Positions 1 to 5,925 of a stretch of 6,263 nucleotides of DNA are shown here, piece after piece. The stretch spans positions 1 through 6,263 of the forward strand of contig JACCTF010000138.1 of NCBI GenBank assembly GCA_013812565.1, written 5' to 3'. The notes below the pieces were generated by a model. It was not told where the DNA came from. It saw nothing but the letters and a program-made list of their open reading frames with translations, and searched no databases. Made by a program: the position numbers and the translations under genes. Every line of letters begins with the position of its first letter. Position 1 is the stretch's first letter. Origin of the DNA: Pyrinomonadaceae bacterium (lineage in GTDB: Bacteria; Acidobacteriota; Blastocatellia; Pyrinomonadales; Pyrinomonadaceae).

Positions 1-933
1 GTTGTGCGCGTGCTGCACAGCCCCGAAGAAGAACAACTTGTTCCGCATGACTGGTCCGCCGAGCGTCGCGCCATACCGCGCGTCTCTGTAGCGTGGCAAC
101 TCCCTGAGGGTAGGCGTCGGCGCACGTAGCTGCCTTTCTTCGGCAGTGGAGGCGGCATTTAAGTGCTGGTTCTGCACGTAGAGGAAGCCGGAGCCGTGGA
201 AGTCGTTCGTGCCGGAGCGCGTGATGGTGTTGAACTGCCCACCACCGGCGGTGCCGAACTCGGCGTTAAAGTTGTTGGTAAGCAACGTGAACTCTTGAAT
301 GGCATCTTGAATCAGCGGGATCTGCTCGCCGGTGATCGAGGGATCGTTATTGTCAATGCCATCAACGTTGAAGTTGTTGTAGCGCGACCGCACACCGCCG
401 ACTGTACCTCCCTCACCCGCTGTGCCGGCAGCTTGTTGCACGACGTTCGGAGACAGAAGTGCTAGTTGCTTTTGATCTCCGAAGATCGGCAGATCCTGCA
501 CCTGCCTGGTACCGAAGCTGCGGCCAAGTTGCGAGCTTTCAATTTGCACCAGGGCTTCGTTGGCTGCCGTGACCTCGACCTGACCGACCACACCGCCGAC
601 TTGTATCGTGACGTTGGCGCTCGATTCCTGATTGAGCGCGACCTTCAGTTCCTGCGTGGCTGGTGCAAAGCCGGCGCACTCGATCGTCAGGATGTAATCA
701 CCGACAGGCACGTTCGGGTAGGTATAAGAACCGGCATCTGTGGTCTGCGTCACGAGCGTCTGCCCGGTCGCTGTATTGCGCAAGGTAATGGTAGCGTTAG
801 GCATGGCCGCGCCGTTGATGTCGAGCACACTACCCGTGACGGAACCACCTGTAGCTTGCGCCCTTGTGCTAGCTGCAAACGTGGTCGAGATTAATAAAAC
901 ACAGAGAACCCAGGGAGTTTTTCTATATATCAA
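1..933 (-). CDS. TonB-dependent receptor, Oar-like, with carboxypeptidase-regulatory-like N-terminal domain (3' end beyond window)
   Basis: An uninterrupted minus-strand frame runs from a TTG at 933 to the window edge (311 codons). Residues 1-27 form a signal peptide: Arg-Lys near the start, a hydrophobic stretch (PWVLCVLLIS), then a cleavage site after A-R-A-Q-A. Residues ~29-115 (TGGSVTGSVLDINGAAMPNA..., DAGSYTYPNVPVGDY) are a carboxypeptidase-regulatory-like beta-sandwich. The TonB plug follows at ~120-245 (FNVDGIDNND, QDAIQEF, NNFNAEFGTAGGGQFN, SGTNDFHG), and then the start of the barrel (YGATLGGPVMRNKLFFFGA). Full-length relatives are usually about 1000 residues or more, so most of the barrel is missing here. 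By family knowledge it is an outer-membrane protein taking up an unknown substrate using TonB energy; the substrate cannot be read from this part. The TTG start is chosen because the only nearby ATG (946) is in another frame and followed by a stop, and because an AAGGA lies 5 nt upstream of the TTG. An IS630 element sits about 100 bp upstream. Confidence 0.9.
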   Translation of the reverse strand, partial: MIYRKTPWVLCVLLISTTFAASTRAQATGGSVTGSVLDINGAAMPNATITLRNTATGQTLVTQTTDAGSYTYPNVPVGDYILTIECAGFAPATQELKVALNQESSANVTIQVGGVVGQVEVTAANEALVQIESSQLGRSFGTRQVQDLPIFGDQKQLALLSPNVVQQAAGTAGEGGTVGGVRSRYNNFNVDGIDNNDPSITGEQIPLIQDAIQEFTLLTNNFNAEFGTAGGGQFNTITRSGTNDFHGSGFLYVQNQHLNAASTAEERQLRAPTPTLRELPRYRDARYGATLGGPVMRNKLFFFGAVQHAHN

Positions 934-938
934 AGTTG

Positions 939-943
939 TCCTT
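939..943 (-). promoter_or_regulatory. Ribosome binding site deciding the TTG start of the TonB receptor
   Basis: On the minus strand AAGGA ends 5 nt before the TTG at 933. It lies inside ATGAAGGACAACTTTG, whose ATG (946) opens a different frame that ends after seven codons. The Shine-Dalgarno match and the signal peptide directly after the TTG together support TTG as the true start. Confidence 0.65.
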
Positions 944-990
944 CATGAGTAACAAGATGCCTACTTGTTTAGACTTAGAACCATCTGCTC

Positions 991-1003
991 TGCTCTAAGA
1001 GCA
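991..1003. repeat. Short perfect palindrome upstream of the TonB receptor
   Basis: TGCTCT-A-AGAGCA is a perfect inverted repeat with 6-bp arms and a one-base centre, in the 103-bp gap between the receptor start and the IS630 end. It could be an operator or leader element of the receptor gene, but nothing else supports that; a chance palindrome is possible. Confidence 0.25.
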
Positions 1004-1036
1004 TATCTCGAGCACAAGCCGGTTCGGTTACAACTA

Positions 1037-1061
1037 GAGCGGTTTTCATATCAGTGTACGG
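1037..1061 (+). repeat. IS630 left terminal inverted repeat
   Basis: This 25-bp end pairs with 2022-2046 read on the other strand. The first 9 bases (GAGCGGTTT) and bases 19-25 (TGTACGG) are identical; the mismatches cluster in the middle at positions 10, 13, 14, 16, 17 and 18. Confidence 0.85.
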
Positions 1062-1997
1062 GATACCCACAATGAGCAAACCAGCCATGAATGTCAGCCT
1101 CGGTGATTGTTGCGAGCGCTTGCTTGATGGCTTCGAGCAAAGCTTCGACCGTCCGCGCCTTGGCTTGTCGCAGAAAAGTCTTGATCTTCGACCAGCATCG
1201 CTCAATCGGGTTGAAGTCCGGCGAATAGGGAGCCAAGCGAATGACTTGTGCTCCACGCGTCGTGATCAATTCTTCAATCCCTGCGACCTTGTGTGCCGGG
1301 AGATTGTCCCACAGCACGATGTCACCGGGTTGCAGTGTGGGTGCCAGAACCTCGCGCACCCACAGGCGAAAGATGTCGCCCGTGACGGCTCCCTCCATGA
1401 CCCACGCAGCACTGACGCCTTCCACTCCCAAGGCGGCCATCAGGGTGTGGTTGTGGCCGCGGTTGTCAGGCACCGCATCAACGACGCGCGCGCCTGGGGT
1501 AGCACGGCCGTAGAGGCGCGTCATTGCCAGATTTGTGCCCGACTCATCGACGAATCTCAGCCGCGTGAGGTCGAGTCCCTGCACCGTTTCACGGAATTCG
1601 GCGCGCAACTGCTGGACGCGCTCAGTGTCGCGCTCAGTCGCGTGGATCGACTTTTTTTTAACGGTAGCTGGAGCCGCTGCAACTCGCGACAGATGGTCGC
1701 TGGACTGACGCGCGGTCCGTTGGCTGCCACTACCCGATCACGCAACTCCGAGAGCGTCGCATCGGGTTGTTGGTCGACCTCGCGGCGCAGGAGCTCGGAG
1801 TGGTCTGTGAGTCGACGCCGCTGGCCGCCAGCGTTGGGTTGAGCGGCGCAAGTGCCGCTCTGGCGCCAGCGATGCCAGAGTTTCTCGACGAATGAGAGGC
1901 TGACACTAAAGCGATGAGCAACCTCGCTTTGCGTTTCCTCGCTAGTCTCAATGGCGTCGATGATTCGTTCACGAAGGTCTAGGGAGTATGGTTTCAT
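1051..1997 (-). CDS. IS630-family transposase, two frames joined by -1 frameshifting
   Basis: DDE transposase that cuts and pastes the surrounding IS. Frame 1 starts at the ATG at 1997 (MKPYSLDLRERIID, a typical IS630 start) and holds a helix-turn-helix (~residues 22-45, TQSEVAHRFSVSLSFVEKLWHRWR) and a second DNA-binding part (to ~113). Frame 2 holds the catalytic domain. Joined by a -1 shift in the A run at 1652-1659, the product is 315 residues, with LPLKKKSIHATERDTERVQQLRAEFRE reading smoothly across the junction. Catalytic residues in the fused numbering are D151 (FVDESG), D231 (WDNLPAHK) and E266 (SPDFNPIE), giving the DD34E spacing of this family. Without the shift, frame 1 runs on for about 30 codons (SRSTRLSATLS...) and ends at 1557. 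A longer start at 2039 lies inside the right inverted repeat and is less likely. It is transcribed toward the TonB receptor. Confidence 0.9.
1650..1661 (-). promoter_or_regulatory. Slippery A8 run, -1 frameshift site in IS630 transposase
   Basis: On the minus strand frame 1 reads TTA AAA AAA AGT. The heptamer A AAA AAA followed by AG fits simultaneous tRNA slippage by -1, after which the ribosome reads AAG TCG ATC and enters the catalytic frame. Frame 1 codon starts are at positions equal to 2 mod 3 and frame 2 codon starts at 0 mod 3, which fits exactly one base back. Polymerase slippage on A8 would give the same joined protein. I did not identify a clear downstream stimulatory hairpin. Confidence 0.75.
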
Positions 1998-2021
1998 CCC
2001 TTTTACTTTGCCGGAAATGTA

Positions 2022-2046
2022 CCGTACATGCAATTGCAAACCGCTC
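2022..2046 (-). repeat. IS630 right terminal inverted repeat
   Basis: This is the partner of the left repeat; it reads GAGCGGTTTGCA inward on the minus strand and is followed outside by TA at 2047-2048. An in-frame ATG (2039) falls inside it but is probably not the transposase start. Confidence 0.85.
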
Positions 2047-2048
2047 TA

Positions 2049-2276
2049 GGTTTAACTGAACACATGGCGAGCAGTCAAATCTGACAATGGATGAACCTTA
2101 GTTCTGGGGTGTCATTCAACCCTCTCAATTTGGGTGTGAGAACCTCAGTATTTACGGGTGTTGTTAGTGGCAGAAAGATGGCGTAAGAAATCTATAGTTT
2201 TTTGGCGAGTGGTAATACTGCACCTGCGCTAATCATTGTAGGTGACGAGCGACACTCTACGCCAACAGCAGCACAC
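2049..2276. other. Unassigned spacer between IS630 and IS5 elements
   Basis: I found no recognisable gene here. The longest plus-strand reading (from an ATG near 2092, SSGVSFNPLNLGVRTSVF...) is only about 31 codons and matches no family I know. This is probably the old upstream flank of the TonB receptor, displaced by the IS630 insertion, so the receptor's original promoter could lie partly here. Confidence 0.4.
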
Positions 2277-2298
2277 GGCTTTGTTGCATGAAAAGTGA
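2277..2298 (+). repeat. IS5 left terminal inverted repeat
   Basis: This 22-bp end differs from the right end at positions 4 (T/G), 17 (A/T) and 21 (G/C). Confidence 0.85.
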
Positions 2299-2324
2299 TG
2301 AAGCGCAAACTTCCCCAATCACTA

Positions 2325-2346
2325 CCGCCTCAGCTGCCTCAGGCGG
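2325..2346. repeat. GC-rich hairpin over the IS5 transposase stop codon
   Basis: CCGCCT (2325-2330) and AGGCGG (2341-2346) form a 6-bp stem with a 10-nt loop; the loop and one arm contain the transposase stop codon (2339-2341). It could limit transcript read-through or impinging transcription. There is no T tract, so a true intrinsic terminator is not supported. Confidence 0.3.
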
Positions 2347-3283
2347 CATAGCTATCCGGCATTCCTAGCTCCGTCATCCGGTTCAACGCCGCACACCGCA
2401 CTATCATCTCGCACGCTTGTGCCTCAAAGCTTCGTGCCGAGAGCCTGCTCCCGAAGATCGTCTTCAACCGGTATATCGTTGTCTCAGCTAAGCTCTGCTG
2501 GTAGTAACCACTTTCTCGCTTCCACTGCGCTCGTCCTACTTCGCTGATCCGGCGGACGTTTTCGTTCCTCGCTGACTGCTCATCTGTGGTGTCATCCTGG
2601 TGCCATAGCCTCGCTCCTCGTCGCGGTGGGATCACAGCTCGCGCCTGCTTCTCGTTGATTGCCTCATAGCACTTCCGCTTGTCATATGCTCCATCTGCAC
2701 TGACTTGTGCAACATCTTCCGCTACTTGCTTGAGCACGTCAGCCAGCACCTCATCATCACTGACGTTGTTGGTCGTCGCTACTGCCGCCACGATCTCTCC
2801 GCTCGCTTCATCCACTCCGAGATGGAGTTTGCGCCATGTGCGCCGCTTCGTGACTCCGTGCTGACGCACCTTCCACTCACCTTCTCCATACACCTTCAGC
2901 CCAGTTGAGTCCACCACGAGGTGGATGGCTCGGCACTTCGCCTGTCGTGGCAGCACGACCTCCAGCAGTTTGCGCCTGCGACATAGGGTAGTGTAGTTAG
3001 GCACTGTCAGGTCAATCTCAGCCAATCGGAAGAGTGAGTGCAGCAAGCCTTGTGTGGAGCGCAGTCGCAGGCTATAAACAGCCATCAATGTCAACATACA
3101 GAGGATGGCGGCATCCGTATAGATCTGCGATGCTCCGCGTTTACCGGTCTGCTCGTGATTGATCCATGCTTTGACGGTTTCATCCGCGAACCAGATGGTG
3201 AGGCTGCCGCGGTTGACGAGGGCTTTGTTATAGTCGCTCCAGTTACGGAGGTGGTAAGTGCGTTTACAGCGCTTGTTTTTCAC
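2339..3283 (-). CDS. IS5-family transposase (IS903-like), intact
   Basis: A 314-residue DDE transposase, of normal length for the IS903 group. The N-terminal part (NWSDYNKALVNRGSLTIWF, residues 14-32, and GASQIYTDAAILCMLTLMAVY, 50-70) is the DNA-binding and family-specific region. The RNase H-like core follows: D125 in VVDSTGLKVYGEGEW, D197 in VSADGAYD, and E267 in LAETTIYRLKTIFG with the nearby R272 and K274. The start is a GTG at 3283; I see no strong ribosome binding site. No stop or frameshift is visible. The gene lies fully within its inverted repeats. A diverged homologue of its last ~45 codons is found just to the right on the opposite strand. Confidence 0.93.
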   Translation of the reverse strand: MKNKRCKRTYHLRNWSDYNKALVNRGSLTIWFADETVKAWINHEQTGKRGASQIYTDAAILCMLTLMAVYSLRLRSTQGLLHSLFRLAEIDLTVPNYTTLCRRRKLLEVVLPRQAKCRAIHLVVDSTGLKVYGEGEWKVRQHGVTKRRTWRKLHLGVDEASGEIVAAVATTNNVSDDEVLADVLKQVAEDVAQVSADGAYDKRKCYEAINEKQARAVIPPRRGARLWHQDDTTDEQSARNENVRRISEVGRAQWKRESGYYQQSLAETTIYRLKTIFGSRLSARSFEAQACEMIVRCAALNRMTELGMPDSYAA

Positions 3284-3313
3284 TCGTTGAGGTTAGCAGC
3301 CTTATAGCCTCTC

Positions 3314-3335
3314 TGACTATTCATGCAACAACGCC
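3314..3335 (-). repeat. IS5 right terminal inverted repeat
   Basis: It reads inward GGCGTTGTTGCATGAATAGTCA on the minus strand, 19 of 22 identical to the left end. Immediately outside it (3336 onward) begins the remnant of a related transposase. Confidence 0.85.
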
Positions 3336-3492
3336 ATTGTTAATTGTGAGACAACGATGTCTCGCTTTATGATGATCTGCTCAGGCAGGCTCACCGCACG
3401 AGGGTTTGAGGTACAAGTATGTGAGATGCTGGAGCGGTGTGCGGCGTTGAACCGGATGACGCAGCTGGGGGATGCCGGATAGTTATGCCGCC
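3336..3492 (+). pseudogene. 3' remnant of a second IS5-type transposase
   Basis: From 3348 the plus strand reads ETTMSRFMMICSGRLTARG, then FEVQVCEMLERCAALNRMTQLG. This parallels ETTIYRLKTIFGSRLSARS-FEAQACEMIVRCAALNRMTELG of the intact transposase on the other strand. It keeps the catalytic-type Glu of ETT but lacks everything before it. An extra base near 3470 shifts the frame to an early TAG (3480-3482); in the shifted frame the original ending D-S-Y-A-A (3478-3492) is still readable. The remnant starts right at the end of the intact IS. It is a decayed, related but distinct element, not a copy of the intact one. Confidence 0.85.
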
Positions 3493-3670
3493 CCAACGAA
3501 AGCAAATCGCCTATACACCGAAGAAAAATTGTTTAGTGTCTTGGGTGAGCCATGACATTAGCCCGGATGGTGGCAGTTCTTTCTCTAAGCGTAAAAGGTA
3601 TGCCGCAGGTGACTGCATCGCCTCTCGTTCTTCTTTCTTCCGCTCAAGGATTACTGGAGTCAATCCTAAG
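3493..3670. other. Unassigned stretch between two transposase remnants
   Basis: A plus-strand frame is open here (TPKKNCLVSWVSHDISPDGG...) and joins the downstream integrase-core remnant, but the residues match neither the N-terminal part of that transposase family nor anything else I recognise. I see no transposon end. It is most likely filler brought in by deletions. Confidence 0.4.
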
Positions 3671-4051
3671 TTCCCAGAAAATAAGAAGCCGCGTTATCTC
3701 ATGCGAGATCGAGATAAGATCTACGGGGAGGATTTTCGTGTGCGGGTCAAGGGACTGGGTATTGAGGAAGTGATCACAGCTTTTCAAAGTCCCTGGCAGA
3801 ACGCGTTTGTGGAACGGTTGATTGGCTCGATAAGGTGCGAGTGCATGGATCATATCATCGTACTGGGAGAGAAGCACTTCCGCCGCATCTTGCGATCCTA
3901 CTTTGAGAACTACCATGGCACGCGGACACACTTATCGCTAGGGAAGGATGCACCGGATGAGAGAACTATTCAGCCGCCGGAGATGGGCGCGGTGGTGGAG
4001 ATCGCGGAAGTAGGTTGACTACATCATCGGTACGAGCGAAGAGCAGCCTGA
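3671..4051 (+). pseudogene. Integrase-core (rve) transposase, C-terminal fragment with a nonsense codon
   Basis: The plus strand reads FPENKKPRYLMRDRDKIYGEDF, FQSPWQNAFVERLIGSIR, ECMDHIIVLGEKHFRRILRSYFENYHGTRTHLSLGKDAP and IQPPEMG. These are the second Asp region (RDRD) and the catalytic Glu region (N-AFVERLIG) of IS3/IS481-type rve transposases. The first catalytic Asp and the whole N-terminal half are missing, so it cannot be active. The frame stops at TGA 4016-4018, but the next codons read LHHRYERRAA and then TGA (4049-4051). As I recall it, the usual ending of this family is VGGLHHRYERRAA, so the stop is probably a GGA-to-TGA change. The 193-codon open frame starting at 3437 is a chimera of the IS5 remnant, filler and this fragment. 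Confidence 0.85.
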
Positions 4052-4218
4052 GGAATGCAATGGGAATACAGGCTAAATCGGATTTTGGCGAAGGACAGCG
4101 GCGGGAAACCGCAGCATCTGTGAGACTGTTGTAGTAATCAATCTACATGACTCATCCGGATCAGTTCTTGAAACCTGACCGCGTCTTCTCTCATCCGCAC
4201 ATTATTGAACATCGTATG
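4052..4218. other. Unassigned spacer downstream of repA
   Basis: No gene is recognised. A 28-codon plus-strand frame (MTHPDQFLKPDRVFSHPHIIEH...) overlaps the end of repA and has no family match. A small GCGG-GAAA-CCGC hairpin lies near 4090 but has no T tract, so I do not call it the repA terminator. The right end of the rve element probably lies here, but its inverted repeat cannot be placed without the partner end. Confidence 0.4.
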
Positions 4219-5817
4219 TCATGCTTTCCGTGACCATTCTTCGAGCGTCGGTTCGTTGAAGAACTCTCTGAACCGTTCTAGGTGGCTTTCCTCGTCGTCG
4301 AAGAGCCGCAGGTATATCTTCTTCGCTGCTCCCTTGTTGGCAGGGTCTGCTTCCAGTTCAGCTCGCTTTAAGGCTTCGTCTTTGATGAATGCGTTGAAAG
4401 CATTCGGCTGTGCCTTCTCAGTGTGTGTCAACCTCTCCTTCATGTATCTGAAGTAAGTGCGCTTCCGCTCTTCCTCATTCTTCTTGCGTGACGCGGCTTC
4501 TGTTTCTTCGGCTTTCTTCTTCTTTGATCGTTCCTGGCTTTCCTGCTGCTCAAGCTGACGCTTCTTTATTTCTAGGTAGTCGTCCGGCGCTGTCCATTGA
4601 CCGAGGATCGCGTCGCGCAGCATACCGCCTTTGTTCTTCTTCACTGTCCGGTAAGGAAGATAATCAAGCTGGCGGCTCACTTCTTCGGGCGTTGTCCTCA
4701 CGAGCTTCATTGCTGTGTCATGATGCAGACCGTGCCCTAAAAGTTTTTCGACAAGTGCGTTCTCTTCGTCAGTCAACTTCTCTGCGACTGCGGCTGATCC
4801 TCGTGTCTGAGATTCCGTGGATGACACGAGCGAGAGTTGGTCGGGTCGGGTCTTACTTCCCTTGCCCGTTGCGGTTGCTCTCTGCGCTAGCCGCTTACGA
4901 CCGTCCGCGAAGAACTTGCGACCGTGATTGAGAACGACCTTGAAGCTCTCACCGTCTGACGCCCTCTCAATCTGCCATGAAGCGATGTAGCCGTGTGCCA
5001 CCAGTTCGTCGAGCGCGGGCGACAACTTCTCCTTAATCTTCGAGAGGTGCTCGTACTGTCTGACGTTGAGGTACTGGCAAAACTCATCGTAACGCTTTTC
5101 GAACGCCCCCTCTTCCTGACTCGTGTAGAGCCACACCTGCAAGATCGGGACGAGTGCTTTGGAGATGTAGTTTTTGAGTTGCTTGTAAGTCTCAAAGTCA
5201 ATCGGCAGCACGTAGTTGTTGTTGATGTTCTCTAGCTGCCATTCGGAGAGCCACACGTAGTTCTTATCAGCCACCGTCCCGTCCGGTAGTTCCTGACCGA
5301 TAGATACCGCGCGCTCGAAGACGTGAAAGCGATCCGTCGCCCAACTCTTACGACCGGCGAAATAGACCGCGCTCTTGGAGATCACGGTTGTCGATGTCAT
5401 GCGGTCGAGCCACGACTCGATGTCGTCGTAGTTCTTACCCGCGTCCACCCTTCTGTCCAACGATCTGAGCAACTCGGCTGAAGTGAAGCTGATGGGATTT
5501 CTGATCGCTTCGCCATCCTGTCGTCGGTCGGTGATGATCTTCTGGAAAGCGAGATATTTGTCTTGATCCGCAGTCGTCGGAAGCGAAGACAAGACCGATG
5601 GCGCGATGGTCACACTAACCCTTTCGCGCTTCCCTTCGTGGGTTCTCGTGAAGCTTACTTCCTTAGCCTGAGGCGTTCTTATCTTGTGCGTTGAGGGCGT
5701 GAAGAACCCTAGTGAGGTCAGGTTCTTTTCGACCTTGATGAAGTCAGAAGTCGTGAAGCCGCTCGTCTCTTGTGTGGCTTCAATCTTTGCTTCTGATTTG
5801 GAAGTTTTTTTCTTCAA
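4219..5817 (-). CDS. repA: Plasmid replication initiator protein A (RepA/RPA family)
   Basis: 532 residues. The core at ~30-300 resembles the replication-initiator-A family: NPISFTSAELLRSLDRR (107-123), YDDIESWLDRMTSTTV (130-145), RFHVFERAVSIG (163-174), YVWLSEWQLENINNNYVLPIDFETYKQLKN (187-216) and ALVPILQVWLYTS (221-233). The last two fit the hydrophobic winged-helix parts. After a linker (~302-345), residues ~347-415 (ALVEKLLGHGLHHDTAMKLVRTTPEEVSRQLDYLPYR...GGMLRDAILGQW) match a C-terminal helical motif seen in other plasmid Rep proteins. A charged coiled coil (~415-455, QLEQQESQERSKKKKAEETEAASRKK) and a unique tail follow. By family knowledge it binds iterons at the origin and opens DNA. 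The start is TTG with AAGGGGA 10 nt upstream; no in-frame ATG exists between the upstream stop (~5879) and this TTG. The iterons directly upstream support the role. No partition gene is visible in the window. Confidence 0.88.
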   Translation of the reverse strand: MKKKTSKSEAKIEATQETSGFTTSDFIKVEKNLTSLGFFTPSTHKIRTPQAKEVSFTRTHEGKRERVSVTIAPSVLSSLPTTADQDKYLAFQKIITDRRQDGEAIRNPISFTSAELLRSLDRRVDAGKNYDDIESWLDRMTSTTVISKSAVYFAGRKSWATDRFHVFERAVSIGQELPDGTVADKNYVWLSEWQLENINNNYVLPIDFETYKQLKNYISKALVPILQVWLYTSQEEGAFEKRYDEFCQYLNVRQYEHLSKIKEKLSPALDELVAHGYIASWQIERASDGESFKVVLNHGRKFFADGRKRLAQRATATGKGSKTRPDQLSLVSSTESQTRGSAAVAEKLTDEENALVEKLLGHGLHHDTAMKLVRTTPEEVSRQLDYLPYRTVKKNKGGMLRDAILGQWTAPDDYLEIKKRQLEQQESQERSKKKKAEETEAASRKKNEEERKRTYFRYMKERLTHTEKAQPNAFNAFIKDEALKRAELEADPANKGAAKKIYLRLFDDEESHLERFREFFNEPTLEEWSRKA

Positions 5818-5819
5818 AG

Positions 5820-5842
5820 CAACAACATCCCCTTTGTTGTTG
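5820..5842 (-). promoter_or_regulatory. Hairpin with the repA Shine-Dalgarno sequence in its loop
   Basis: In the repA mRNA sense the sequence is CAACAACA, then AAGGGGA, then TGTTGTTG: a perfect 8-bp stem with a 7-nt loop. The loop is the only good ribosome binding sequence for the TTG start at 5817, which follows the stem by two bases. The arms are visible directly; a role in controlling RepA translation is inference. The stem is A/U-rich (three G-C pairs of eight), so it may open easily. Confidence 0.6.
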
Positions 5843-5883
5843 AATATAGAGAACTGTTGAAAAACATGGAGCAGTCAAAAAAT

Positions 5884-5897
5884 CCCCTGAAATACAC
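5884..5897 (+). repeat. Degenerate seventh iteron in the repA leader
   Basis: CCCCTGAAATACAC matches the iteron core CCCCCGAAGTACAA at 11 of 14 positions. It starts exactly 44 bp (two 22-bp periods) before the first full iteron's CCCCC. It lies between the array and repA, where a bound RepA could block repA transcription. Confidence 0.5.
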
Positions 5898-5925
5898 TGC
5901 ATTAGGCAACTTACACTGATCCTAT

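Larger units (their letters stand above)
1037..2046 (-). mobile_element. Complete IS630-family insertion sequence, 1010 bp
   Basis: Both ends begin GAGCGGTTT and form imperfect terminal inverted repeats that match at 19 of the first 25 positions, including a shared TGTACGG block. A TA dinucleotide flanks each end (1035-1036 and 2047-2048), which is the target duplication expected of IS630/Tc1-mariner elements. Inside is one transposase in two overlapping frames on the minus strand. The right end is close to the upstream edge of the transposase gene, and the transposase stop codon (1051-1053) lies inside the left inverted repeat, so the element is compact. Both ends and all catalytic residues are present, so it may be active if frameshifting works. 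Confidence 0.9.
2277..3335 (-). mobile_element. Complete IS5-family insertion sequence (IS903-like ends), 1059 bp
   Basis: The ends are GGCTTTGTTGCATGAA (left) and GGCGTTGTTGCATGAA (right, read inward), matching at 19 of 22 positions. GGCTTTGTTG ends are typical of the IS903 group of IS5. A single intact transposase fills the interior. The 9 bp outside the left end (GCAGCACAC) and outside the right end (ATTGTTAAT) do not match, so the usual 9-bp target duplication is absent. This suggests a deletion or recombination next to one end after insertion. The right end abuts a degraded relative in the opposite orientation. Confidence 0.9.

Noticed and set aside
163..952. Plus-strand open frames opposite the TonB receptor
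   Set aside because: The minus strand gives one continuous receptor with signal peptide, regulatory-like domain and plug; the plus-strand frames are short and lack family features.
1054..1842. 262-codon plus-strand open frame across the IS630 element
   Set aside because: It is antisense to the transposase in both frames, has no domain, and its residues follow from the complementary coding sequence.
3437..4018. 193-codon open frame as one intact gene
   Set aside because: Its first part overlaps the IS5 remnant in the wrong frame, its middle matches nothing, and only its end is an rve transposase fragment.
4142..4235. 28-codon plus-strand frame MTHPDQFLKPDRVF...
   Set aside because: Too short, overlaps the repA 3' end, no ribosome binding site and no recognised family.
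5829..5834. TCCCCTT in the hairpin loop as a further iteron half
   Set aside because: It is out of phase (55 bp from the degenerate iteron) and lacks the GTACAA part; it is better explained as the Shine-Dalgarno.
5843..5878. Possible repA promoter (TTGACT with TATATT on the minus strand)
   Set aside because: The two boxes are 24 bp apart, too far for a normal sigma-70 promoter, and the box at the right distance (AGTTCT) is poor.
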